Shown in pieces: positions 46,916 to 59,100 of a stretch of 64,000 bases of DNA (within the stretch, counting starts at the first letter, position 1; every line of letters starts with the position of its first letter). A program made the position numbers and the translations under genes. Origin of the DNA: Diadema setosum (Eukaryota > Echinodermata > Echinoidea > Diadematoida > Diadematidae); contig CM067059.1 in NCBI GenBank assembly GCA_033980235.1, positions 23,733,111 to 23,797,110 on the forward strand. The letters are read 5' to 3'. The notes beneath the pieces were generated by a model. That model saw nothing but the letters and a program-made list of their open reading frames with translations. It was not told the origin of the DNA and did not search any database.

Positions 46916-47690
46916 CTGAAACTCTGTCCTCAGTATAACTAATTCATAGTTGTACAAATGTAAAAATCTGAGAATCACCCGGAGGTCTCCTTTAATGGGA
47001 AACATGCTTTGAAATATCAATAGGGCAAGTGTTGAGACGAAATACTGTAGAAATATGAGAATATACAGTGCTGTGGTTTTGGTAGAAGAAATAGGGTATC
47101 TGTATTTGTCCTCAGTGATAACCGAAAAACTTATTTGGAAAGAATAATAGACATAAAAAAGAATTGCCCAATCAAACATGTCGGGATTTTTCTCAAACAT
47201 CAGTGTTCTCATTTTCTTTGCAGTGTAAAACAAAAATGAAAAACAAAAAACAAAAAAACAGGGCCGGGTACAGTATCCGGATGGAAATTGGTGGAATGGG
47301 CGTAAACCCGCGGGTATTATAACATACTGACGTTAAAAAAAAAAAAAAAAGACAGACCAAAAACTATGTATATACTTTCTTCCTGTGCCCTGGGGAGAAA
47401 TATTCATCAATTGCATTTTGGAAATGTTGAAAATCACAACTTTTGATGAAATTGTGTCCTACAGTATCTCTTCTTATATGAAGGCTTTTTTTTATAATTA
47501 AGTTTCTTTCCTCTATGATTATGATAAAACAAAAACCTGATGATTAAAACAAAAGACAACCAAAACTTGGCAAATGAACTCTTTGGACATTAGCAAAAGG
47601 GAATACATTAACAGTTTTTGCAAACACTTTATACAATTGTCTAATACTCCATCAAGCTCATAAAAAATACAATTCTACTGCAACAAGAAA
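46916..47690. other. Foldback interior, left part, unrecognised
   Basis: AT-rich. A minus-strand 108-codon hydrophobic frame (46907-47233) has no motif that I recognise and overlaps the arm, so I do not call it a gene. Confidence 0.4.
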
Positions 47691-49050
47691 TCCATTCAGT
47701 AAGACTCGTCCTCGGTGTACATAGCTTAAAATGCCAACTTTTTAAAAATAATGCCCCAGCTCTTAAATTTACTTTAAAAAGGGGAAGTAAAGCTCAACAC
47801 CTTTGGCCTATATATGACTTTTTAGGTACCGTATCACCTTACGGTTGAGGAGATGGGTAAAGAAAAATTATTAACGAAATAAAACTTATAGGAACATGCT
47901 TTACATGACCTCACCGTTTTCTTCTCTTAAGAAAGAAACGAAATCTGAAAATTGTTCAAGAGTGTTTTTGAACATAGTACATTGCAAAAGCAGAAAAAAT
48001 CAGTGTTTTTAAGAAACATAACTCACAACAACAAGGAATTCCTGTCGTGTCTAGTATTGCACGATTTTGGTTTGGAGGGTTTTGGATGCTAATATTTTAA
48101 GACAAGTTTATGCTCCGGCACTTCAATGAACTTAAATGTAAAGTAATGATCAACCTCTCTTGCCAATAAACTCAATATATGCTGCTCTTCAGTAAAGCAT
48201 ATGACAGAAACATATGAGAAACAATCATGTCTAAAATTCATATGAATAAGCTCACAGCAACAACAAAAATATTATGTTATCTATAAACTAATACTGCATG
48301 TACTTAGTTTCGAGGGATTAAGATGCAAAATGTATAGCAAAAGCCCCTACGTGGCTACCAGCAATTAAACATCCTTCAACTTCTTTAGCAAATGAGCTCA
48401 TGTGTATCATCTTCTTGTTGAGAAGACGAAGATGAGTAATGATAAAAAAAACCCAAACTATCAACTTTCCTTAACATGTTTTACATGAAATCATTATTGC
48501 CTTCTCGTAACGAAATTGAAGAAACCAGAAGATCTGAAATTGTTCAAAATCGCTTCTTGATAACGATGAAAGCAAAGGAAACTTAGTGTTTGTAACCACT
48601 ATGACACGTGTCATCTGTCATGCTCATAAGAAACGTAACTCACAGGAATATAATTTTATACAGTAAGTACTTGGTTTGGAGGACATTTAGATGCCAACTT
48701 TTCAAGAATAATACACCATCACTGACATTAACTGATGAAAAAAAAAAAAGGAATGCTCAGCTTCTTTATCCAATTAGCTCATAGGTAATTCCTTGTGGTT
48801 GGAAAAAAAAAACGAGTACACATAAAAATATAGACTTCCCGTAACATGTATCACAGGTCATGATCTCCACATTTGCTCCTCTTAACTTAAAAGAAATAAA
48901 TATAGGCCTATATTTAAATTTGTTTTAAATGACCTTTAAACAATATGAAGAAAAAAAATTCTGTGTCTGCAAAGGCTTGACACGTGTCTAATACTGGGTC
49001 ACGCTCATATTAAACGTAGCTCACAGGAACAAGGAATTCACGTGTGTATA
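47690..49050. repeat. Degenerate ~300-380 bp tandem repeats in foldback interior
   Basis: A pattern recurs at about 47705, 48060, 48310 and 48665: TTGGTTTGGAGG or similar, then GATGCCAACTTTT with AATAATGC/ACACCA, then an A-run and CTTCTTT-xxC-AAT-AGCTCA. CATAACTCACA/CGTAACTCACAGGAA precedes several units. Copies are old, with many indels. Confidence 0.6.
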
Positions 49051-49054
49051 AAAT

Positions 49055-49700
49055 AATACTGCAGAGAGGGTGCAAAGTTGAACCCTTTATTGAAGGTGCG
49101 AAAATGTCCCTTGGGTACATCTTTCCACCCACACTAAGTGGTGCTAGATTGCACCTCTTCTTGAGGGTGCATCTTTCCACCCACACTGTGTGGTGCTAAG
49201 TTGCACCTTTCTTGAGGGTGCGATCTTGCACCCTTTACCTTTCGGCGCACCTTTGCACCCCGTGTAGCCTTTACATCTTGGTGCAACTTTACATCCTTTC
49301 GTGAGGGTGCAAAGAAACACCCAAAGTTCCAAGATTGTGCCTTGTTTTGAGGGTGCAATCTTGGAACTTTGGGTGCTACTTTGTACCAGCAAGAAAGGGT
49401 GAAAGTTACACCCTCGGGAGCAACTTTGCCCCCTTGAAAAAGGCGCAACCTCGTATACCTTTAGGTGCAACTTTATGCCCGAAGGATTCAAGAATGTACC
49501 CTCTCTTGAGGGTGCAATCTTGTGCCTTATTGGTATGATGTTGCACCTATGTGGTGCTTATTTGCTCCATGACTGCTGTAAAATTGCTCCTTTAAAGGAG
49601 CAAGTCAGTGTCACTGCCTGCTCCTTTATAGGGGCAATATTGCCCATCATCTCAAGGTGCAACTTAGCATCACATAATCGGGTACGATTTAGTTCCTTCA
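49055..49700. repeat. GGGTGCAA / TTGCACC palindromic array
   Basis: The word GGTGCAA and its complement TTGCACC occur more than 15 times in 650 bp, spaced roughly 20-45 bp apart, often paired as TTGCACC...GAGGGTGCAA or around a C/T spacer so that many local hairpins are possible. Protein frames here (for example repeated KVAP) are repeat translations. Confidence 0.8.
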
Positions 49701-50380
49701 CTCTATACTCTAAACCTTGAATAGTGCGAACTGATGTAAGCCTATTTGCTCAATATATAACTTATGTTGTTGTTGCACTCTGCAAAGTAAATAGGATTAG
49801 TGTAACTTGGATCTTGTGAATAATGAAATGTGTGTGCGTGTGGGATTTGTGAGTTGTGAAAATGTTAATGTAAAAGTTAACTTAGTTGTGTTTGAATAAT
49901 ATACTGAAACCAAAAATTTACCCAATTACCTTTTCAATAAGGTGAGCACTATATCTATCAAACAGTTAACCTTCTCGGCAAGAGTATACATCTGCATGAA
50001 GGAAGAGGTGAAAATATGATATGCAGTTGTCTGGATACGTTTTATTCAAAACGTTCTTGAATGCGTACTTATTCACATAATCTATAAGAATAAGATAATT
50101 ATGCTTCTTACTAGTACTCAAAGCCTCTAAAACAAGAGCATGCTTCTTACACTTCTAAAGTATACACCATATCTTAAAAACAAAATGTAAGAGGATTTAA
50201 GAAGCTGTTTGTATGCATTCAAACGAATCCATATTTCTATCTAAAATCTAAAACGTGTCTTGTAAAAGGGGAATTCGTTTTATAATGACGATGCCAAACC
50301 GTTTTTGTCTTAAAGTCCTTATCTCGACATGTCTTGGAGTTCACGCTTATTGAAAACATGAGATTCTTGGCACGTAGATT
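49701..50380. other. Foldback interior, unrecognised
   Basis: AT-rich DNA without a supported gene. Confidence 0.35.
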
Positions 50381-50600
50381 TCAACTATGGTTTAAAGAGT
50401 TAACTGAGATACGCATATCGTATACGGGCATTTCGATGAAAACATTTAAATACAAGGTACTGTAAATAATATGAAAATCAAACTTGATACCAGCCCTTAT
50501 CGGCAACCAATACAGACTATGGAGGACTGCAGTTATAATTGTGTTCAGATATTGTTTTGGGTGATACACGCATGCCGACTGATTTGGGATCAATTCGAGT
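50381..50600 (-). pseudogene. Decayed LINE C-terminal fragment
   Basis: On the minus strand a frame reads ITAVLHSLYWLPIRAGIKFDF, close to the pattern HITPVLxxLHWLPVxxRIxFK found downstream of the reverse transcriptase in CR1/L2/Jockey-type LINEs. Only this part is recognisable, so the copy is short and old. It lies inside the foldback element, which therefore has collected or carried foreign DNA. Confidence 0.65.
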
Positions 50601-51985
50601 CCCTCGAGCTGAGATTCCGGAACTGCAATGAGCAAACCATCATTATGCATAACAAAGTGACTGAGAATAATGCATGCACCAGTTTCTGTTTCGTTGTTCT
50701 TTACACAGAAAGTTGTTTCGTTTTCCAATCCTGTGCAGGCACACAGAGATTTACAGAATTCAATCATCTTTGGCTATAACGCCATGGTCGCGTGGAAAAT
50801 GAATGTAGCTTATCTATACTTAACCTGTAGTTACTGAATAGGGGACTACTGTATATTCAATTTATACATTATTAATCGGATGATGGAACCTGTCAAAGAG
50901 TAAATTGCGGATATCATATACCATTGTCAAATTCACTTTCTGTTCTATACATAGTATCAATGGAATGTTATGAACCACTTCAGCATTACCAATCATTATC
51001 ATAATTATTTCCCTGAAACGGCTGCATTTGTATGAGCGGGAAGAGTTTGGCATCATACATAGCAAGAGTCGTGACTACAAAACTAAATACATGTATTATA
51101 CAAGGTTTTAGGACACTTTGAATCATGCCCGCCGCCCCCCCGAAAAAAACCCCAACAACTTAGTGAAATATTGTACAATGTATGCCCTACTTCCATTAAC
51201 CTATGATCTTTGACCTTTGAATACATGGCCCGCATTTTTTCAACGAATAGGCATTTGGATGCAACGTAGGTATTATATAAAAGAAAAATGCTTTAGAAAA
51301 ATACCTTTAACCACTTCAGAAATAATTATGTAACAAATGGCAAAATATTGACACGTTCACTTCTTCCGTAATGACATGACAGAAAACTTTCCTCACCGAA
51401 TCGTTCTGCCGTAATTCATGAGCAAGTCATGGATATATACTTAGTTCGATTAAAAGTATACATTGAGTCATTGCAAAAGCATCTAAAGAAAAGTATGCTT
51501 CAGAACTACATCATTGTCATTTTAACATTCTATAACACTAATAATATAGAGCTATTGGTCCGCCATATTGCCTAACAGGTCGTTGTCCTCCTACCACGTT
51601 TGTTTAGCAAATAAGGCCCAGAATTTAATTTTGCACTTGTTGCCAAAGACTCTAATCTTAGTCTAATCTTCTTTACCGCTATGCTCAGACATGTATGCTG
51701 GTGCTGTATGAATTAGAAACGGAAGCTTACAAATATTCACCATCTAGCAAGGCAAAAGCGAAGTGATGTCCCGTCCACGTATCGACTTTGTGATTACAGA
51801 GATTTTTAAATGGCATAGGCCTAGTTCATTGACTTTTTGACTGTTGACGTAGTCGGACTTCACCAATATTAGCACTTGACAGCAATCATTAGATGATCTG
51901 AGGAGTGAATTTGGTGGTCATATAGCTCAAAAGTGTGGAAAGTTATTGAAAGAACACCAGAATACTATGTCGACAGTGTTTATCA
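50601..51985. other. Foldback interior, right part, unrecognised
   Basis: AT-rich with no supported gene. The last ~80 bases lead into the right arm. Confidence 0.35.
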
Positions 51986-52989
51986 GGTGAGATACAAACA
52001 TAGAACAAGTTCCATTGGGTTTCAGGAGGTTACTTTTCCAGTCAGGGCTATAGTCTAGCTGGTAAAATTGGGTCTTTGAGGGCATCTGGCGGCTATCCCC
52101 CCCCCCCCCATGCCCCCCCCCCCCCCCCCCCCACTTCTTAAAACGTCTGGCAGCGGCCATGCATATATCCTGTACGTGTAAATAACAAGTTCCAGTGGGT
52201 TTCATTAGGTTATATTTTCAGCTAGGCTAGCCTAGCTGGAAAAAGTTTGGTCTAGAAGGGCGTCTGGCGGCTACCCCCCACCACTTAAAACGTCTGGCAA
52301 TGGTCATTCATTTATCCTGTAAGTGTAACGAACAAGTTCCAGTGGGTTTCATTAGGTTACTTTTTCAGCTAGGCTAGCCTAGCTGGAAAAATTTGGGTCT
52401 TAAAGGGCGTCTGGCGGCTACCCCCCACCACTTAAAACGTCTGGCAATGGTCATTCATTTATCCTGTAAGTGTAACGAACAAGTTCCAGTGGGTTTCATT
52501 AGGTTACTTTTTCAGTAGGCTAGCCTAGCTGGAAAAATTTGGGTCTTTAAGGGCGTCTGGCGGCTACCCCCCACCACTTAAAACGTCTGGCAATGGTCAT
52601 TCATTTATCCTGTAAGTGTAACGAACAAGTTCCAGTGGTTTTCATGAGGTTACTTTTTCAGCTAGGCTAGCCTAGCTGGAGTTGGGCCTTTAAGAGCGTC
52701 TGGTGGCTACCCCCCACCACTTAAAACGTCTGGCAATGGTCATTCATTTATCCTGTAAGTGTAACGAACAAGTTCCAATTGTTTTCATGGGGTTACTTTT
52801 CCAGCTAGGCTAGCCTAATTTTGAGGGGTCCTTTTTTTGGCCCTCCTGGCCACACCCACCACCGATGACCAGCCAGACGTGCATTTCCATACTTAGGGGC
52901 ATATGTGCTAAATTGCTATATACATAAAAATTGGTAACCTTTTCAGCTAGGCTGACCCCCGCTGGCTCCCTGCCGGACGCGCCGGACTA
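51986..52989 (-). repeat. Right arm of the giant foldback
   Basis: Inverted counterpart of 45865-46915. The innermost unit has C runs of 13 and 20 bases (52097-52109 and 52113-52132), comparable in place to the G run of an inner left-arm unit. Four outer units are nearly identical. The unique outer part 52815-52989 matches 45865-46022 inverted. Confidence 0.88.
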
Positions 52990-53199
52990 TATGTACACGT
53001 GTTGTTACTTGCGGAAGTAAACCCCAAACCCCCGTGTTAGACGTTTGCTCAATTCGTTTTGAATAAATCGTAGAAGCCCTCGGCTCTCCAAGCGCCAAGG
53101 ACCCTGCTAGTGACTTGCAACGAATTGAATTCACAGTCACAGCATAAGACTAATGTTCCAAGCGAATTCTGTTGTAGAACTCGAACTAGGCGGTGAATT
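52990..53199 (+). promoter_or_regulatory. Putative TMX1 promoter and 5' UTR
   Basis: Only ~210 bp separate the foldback terminus from the TMX1 start codon. CACGTG (E-box-like, 52997-53002) and GCGGAAGTAA (ETS-like, 53011-53020) lie next to each other just inside. No TATA box is clear. Promoter function is inferred from position. Confidence 0.45.
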
Positions 53200-56100
53200 A
53201 TGGAGCTGAAAACTGTAGTTCTGGGCCTATTGCTGTTTTTCAGTATTTGCTGTCGTGGAGAAACGGGAAAAGCAGATGTTGTGAAGATTACAGACGGCAA
53301 CTGGAGGCAGACACTGGATGGAGAATGGCTCATAAAATTGTACGTATGGTTCGTAGGGAAGAGTCATTAGTCCCACATATTGAAGAATGAGGCATGGCGC
53401 GCTTGCGGCCGCGGAGGCCAAATGAATCGTGTGATTCAGCCGTGCAAGCAATATGTAAATGAAGCTAAATGTAAGCTACCTCAGTAAACTATATGGTTTA
53501 CTAGTCCTACCAAGGTAAATTCAGATAGTGACGCCAAGAAGGGGACGACTACACAGGTTTTACAGAGATGTAAATTGTAGACATGGTCTGATGGTAGAGG
53601 CTATCCGCATGTGGTAACTAACACTGCGGGAACACTAATAAATAGGGTAAGGGCACCAGTATTCGGTCAGGCACCGGTATTCGGTCACTTATCACTAGTC
53701 ACCAGCCAGTAAGTTCAACTGTCACAACACACGCAAATCACACTAATTCACATACTTGCACACTCATTCACAACAGGAAACTCCCTTAGCCCCCTCCAAA
53801 AATCCATCCAAACTCCCAAATTTTACCGTCAAAAGTGCAGAATCGGCGCTACTTTCCAAAAGCGCGCGCGGATAAGGCCCAGTTTTAAGAGTACGGGTCG
53901 CCGAAAAAGCGCTAAAAATCGAGAAATACTCCGTTCTCTCGCGCGATTTTTCACTTATCGCAAGCTTGGAGTGTAATGGTATCCTCAAAAACGCAAAAGA
54001 AAAACAAAGTGTCCGTACGTGCCGATACAGTGTCCCAATGTACAAGGGTTGAATGCAAGTGCCGAGGCCCCAGTATTCGGTCACCAGCGGTCGCCGCAAC
54101 TTCCCCGATGCAATTTTGCGCCAACAAGGTAGCGCGCGCGCGCGTTTTTCAGCTGCCTTGAACACGCATTGACTTTGAACGCGCACATCGCGTGACCGAA
54201 TACTGGAGCCGATGACCGTATACTGGGGAATTTTCAAGGTGAAATATTTCGCGATTTTGTGCAATTCTGTGAGATATTTAACGAAATGAAAGTTGAGATT
54301 AATGAAATTTGATATATTTCACATACATTGCTGTAGATATGATGTATGTATGTATTATTTTAGTTTGAAAAATATTGCAAAAAAGCTTAAGTGACCGAAT
54401 ACTGGGGATGTTACCCTATACCTAATCCCTAATGAATAATTATCTGTCTTCAATGGTCTTCTACTAGAGGTCTAGTTCTAGTTAACCGTTAGCCCCTGGC
54501 GGCTACCTCGCAGCTGAGCGGGAGCAAAAATCACCAATAACTCCCTATTGCCACATTCACGGCGACTTCACAAATAAAGGATGGCTAAATTTCTATCATA
54601 AACACCAGACCGCAGAACACAGTGACATTGACAATAAAAATGAAATATACCCGATCGACTTGGTTCTTCTCACCAATTTATCTGGAAACTGCAAAATTTT
54701 CCACACTTTTTAGGAGTAATAAAGCGGCCTGCCCTAGTGCAGTAGTGGAGTGCCTTGCTGCCATTTTGAATGTTTATCCATTCACACGCATCTACGCATG
54801 CGTATTATTATTATTTTTTTTTTTGTACGTGATTTCTTTGGCGCATTAACGCATACGGTACGATAAAAATTTGCAACATCATGTAGCGAGCAATACAGCT
54901 GTCAATGCACTGCACTGCGTGCATGCTGTGCGCATGTGCAGGTGATTGTGAGTTTTAGTGAGCATTGGTGAGCTGAAGGTATTCGCCTTATAAGACAACA
55001 TTTTCTGCATCATAAGCAATGAAATGCATCAAACAGTCACCGATTGGAATCATTTAGGTTTAATCGACCCATGTAAGTATTCCTAGTAGATTTTGTTGAA
55101 AAATTAAGGAAATATAGCGCTGCAACGGCTCCCGTTTTGTACAACTCTTAGATCTTAATGCGAAAACGGCGCAGCCGTCACACTTCGTGCGGCGGCTCTC
55201 GCAGTTACAACCTGTCTTCATAATCATATTATGTGATGGCAGATTACATTGTCATTGACATTGCATTGCTCTACATGTATAAAGGCACCTACTTGTAGCT
55301 AACCCCAGGCCAGGGCACTGTGGTGACCAGTGTGAGCAACACAAACGTGTTGGGGTCGTCGGTGCGGTTTACCTACAATAGTAGGTACCTACTAGTAACT
55401 TGCGAACTACCTTTTACAATCCTACAGTAATTACATGGTAATAAAATTACACAAATCACTGACTGTCATTCACTGGGTGTAGTCCGTAGTCTAATTTGTA
55501 CATGAAATGTTCCAGACTATGAATAGCATATCATATGAAAATCAGATGTACACCAAGCCATGAAATGAGATCAATTATCCGTAGATTGATACGTAATATA
55601 GACACGAACAGTGTTTAAATCAGTCAATTCTTTAGTTTTCTTGAAAAAATCTTGCATTTTAATAACTTTTCGCGTTCATGATTTTCCCATCACAGTGGCG
55701 GCTTCGATTCGCCCATCATCGTAAGTAGAGAGCTCGCTAGCGCTGAGCCAGCATGCGGCGTCCGCGGGCAGTCGTAAATCATACAACACTCATAGTGACT
55801 CCTGCGGCAGCAACCGCGAAGCTCTTCACGGGCTCCGATCTGGCAGCCAATTTCACTGAAACAGGCATGCAAGGTCCATTTTGTGTACCGCTCTTACCAC
55901 GTGCGATCGATAAATCTTCAAAAAATCAGAAAACATTTCAGTTTTGAAAAAAGTGAAGTTTCGATATTGCCATATTTTGCGCAATGTGGATTAAAGGGTG
56001 TGTACAGTTCTGGTCAAGGTGAGGATTTAGCTTTTAACGTTTTGCGAGATATTCAGAAACCACTCTATGAGATGTCAAAGAGCATGCAGTTCTAAGGGGT

Positions 56101-59100
56101 ATCAAAAGTTTATTCGATGAAAATCGGTTTTGAAATGGCTGAGATATCCAAAAACAAGTTGAAACAAAGAGATCCTAATAAGGTTGTGGCATGTCGCCTT
56201 TTAACATATCTCAGCCATTTGAAAACCAATTTTCATCAAATAAAAGTTGAATCCTTCTTAAAATTACATGCTTTTTCATATTCAATAAGAGGCTTTTCAT
56301 ATTTCATAAGAGGCTTTTCATTATTTCACTTAGGAATGTTCAAAACATGAATCCCCACCTCAACCAGTACTGTACAGTCCCTTTAAGTACAAAATACACC
56401 AAAGGTCACGACAAATAAGTGTGAAATTTCGACTTAGCGTGCTGAACAGATCGTCCTCCTTGGGCTACTAGCGGTAGCTAGCAGACACAAACCCACGTAC
56501 AGGAAGGCAAAAGTAGTTCAGGTTTGTGATTGAACATGTTGTTTGCCATACCGTCTACGGCTGTATTACTTTTGAAAAGAATGATATCAATGCACCCCTG
56601 TCATAACTGCTACAGCTAGCGATCGTCGCGAATGGGCTAAAAAGTTGAACACTGCGTGTGTAGAAAACGATGTACATTTGTACATTGTATGTACATGAGC
56701 GAGAGCGCCATCTAGTGCTGAATGACGAACGCTACTATGAATAATCTAGACGAGTTTTATACCCCTTTCCCGCTGCCCCTCTCGGTGAACCACCGTCGGA
56801 TTCCCCGGTGAATTCAGCGGGGAACCTCCCGGTGAAATTTTCAGTGCCGTCGTTTCACATCTACGACAATGCTCTCGGTGAATTTTGTTTGCAACTTTAC
56901 CCTAGGCTAGATGTGTTTTCTGCTCGCACCGTACCGCAGCCGATCCCAGCGGATGTGTGTAATAATGGCGCGATATTTCGCGCACTAATTTGAACGTGGT
57001 CTGGTACACTCAGTATACTGTACTACAGCGCTTAGTGACTCGTACTCGTAACTTCTCTACCTCTATCGATCGTAATTCGCATTTTCGGAGGGCCTTCATC
57101 TTGTTGCTCAAAGTGTTGAAATTCGCGATATTTGCAGCTCATTATTGTGTACAAAAAAAAAAAAGAATGGAATTTGCTATCATTGTGTCACTGATGCTTC
57201 TGAATCAACTCGGACTGTTCGGAAACCGAGTGATGTTGCAATCGCAGCAGTATAGTCGAGTCGAGTGGAAGAGGAAGTAGAAGAAGACATGGTAACTCGA
57301 GTACACTCAAACTAATCAGCTCAGTTTATTTGTATACGGCATGCATACAATTAAACAATACAACACGATGCAATGCCACAATGCCGTCGCGGCTGTGAAC
57401 GTCACACGTACGACATACTACTGTAGTTGTGTGTATGTTTACCTGGGTATACACGAATTACGTGTGGATTAATTTGGGAGCGCACGCTAGCTAGCGAAAA
57501 ACATGTGCATGACCAGAAACAAAACGTGACCTTTGACATAATCTGCATATTTCACCCGGTGTTTCACCGAGACGACCTTTCACGCTGGGCGTTCCTCGGT
57601 GAACCACCTGTGGTTTCCCGTTGAACTATCGGTGTTTACCCAGGACGCTTCTAGGGTGAAAATTACCCAAAATTTAATCGGTGTTTCACTTAGGCTTCCA
57701 GTAGGTTTCAACCGAGTTTCCTTTCACACTGCGGGGTTACCCGGGTGCCCCCGGGTGCACCCGGGGACGATTTCCTTCAGCGGGAAAGGGGTATTAGATA
57801 GAAGCCCCTAGTCATGGGTTATCATGTAGAACATGCTATATCTATACTATAGGTAAATTTTAAATGAATTGACAATGCACCAACAGACATTTTAATATCG
57901 ACACCGGCACCTTGGTCCAAGGTTCGACCATGCACAAAAGCATATGGGTTTCTATGTGTAGCAGGCAGCTGAATTTTGGATGGCATTGTGGTCAAATTAT
58001 AGGCAGCATGCATGTTTCTGTGAATTTCTGTAATGGTGATGTGGTCAAATTATAGACAGCGTGTGTGTTACTATTGAGTTTACAAATTGCGCACTTCCAT
58101 GCTTCTCCAACTCTGGAAGCTCTCAGTACTCTAGAGGCTCTAGTAGAGCCTCTTCATTTTAATGACATAAGACTGGTATTCCCATGGTAAAGTGTAATTT
58201 CACTCTTGTACATGCAGCCTTACTGTGTACCTCTCAAGCCCTGCCAAGTGACTGTGACCGAATTTGCTCTGAATCTTTGATTGTGCAGATTGTCAGATAC
58301 ACTACAATGGTCTTGTTGACCAGCTGAGATATGATATAGTAAATTTCTGTCATTCACAAGCAAATTGACAATAAACAGTATAGATTTCCACTATACAATA
58401 TGTGTATTTCAGTGTGGACTGTGTTACTGTAGGCCAGTAACACTTCACAAACAATAATCTAAACCCAAGCGTAACTTCTCTGATATGACCACCATTATAT
58501 TGAAGCAGGGTAAAATGAAATTCTGAATGGTTGAATTTAAATGCACACTGATGTTTACAGCTTATAATCTTGTGTGTCTCACCATCAAACCATCTCAGCT
58601 ATGCACCATGGTGCCCTGCGTGCAAGGCCGTTGCTCCAACGTGGATAGAGCTTTCAGAATGGAGCCAAGAACTGGACACCAAAATCGCTGAAGTTGATGT
58701 CACCGAGGAGCCAGGACTCAGTGGTCGCTTTGCTGTAACAAGTTTACCAACCATCTTTCAGTAAGATATTTTGAGAATTTTTTAGCTGCTCAAGTGAAAC
58801 TACAATCTATGTGAAATAAATGCTTCCCACAGTCTGCCAGTTACACCTGTCCAAAAATAAAGGCAAGCTGTTTCAAAGCAAACTATCCCATAATGTCAAT
58901 GGTGTAGACAAACAGGTAAATTTGTGAAGAATTGTTACAAGTACATGTACATCTTTATCATAGTTTACGTCACAAAATGTACCTTTTTAATCATTTAATT
59001 TGACATTTGTACTTTGATTCACTGAAGTGAACCGTATTTAAGCTCCTTTGATATACAATGTAATCTTTTCAGATAAAGTGGCTGTTTTCACCTGCTTTTT

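Larger units (their letters stand above)
45865..52989. mobile_element. Giant foldback element, ~7.1 kb, tandem-repeat arms
   Basis: TAGTCCGG at 45865 and CCGGACTA ending at 52989 bound a structure whose outer ~1 kb on each side are inverted copies. Each arm has a unique outer part (~160 bp) and then about six ~147-bp tandem units joined by the palindromic word AGCTAGGCTAGCCTAGCT. Units contain CTGGAACTTGTTCGTTACAC and CCAGACGTTTTAAGTGGTGG. The right end has ~13 extra bases. TAT flanks both sides, a possible 3-bp target duplication. Between the arms is ~5 kb without a transposase. The architecture is that of foldback (FB, Galileo, sea urchin TU) elements; the family is not identified. Confidence 0.88.

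Noticed and set aside
46907..47233. 108-codon hydrophobic minus-strand ORF in the foldback interior
   Set aside because: AT-rich random frames give hydrophobic peptides easily; it overlaps the arm repeat and has no recognisable motif, so I do not call it a transposase or membrane protein.
49134..49491. Minus-strand ORFs with repeated KVAP-like motifs
   Set aside because: They translate the GGTGCAA/TTGCACC array; all frames show similar repeats and there is no start context or known fold.
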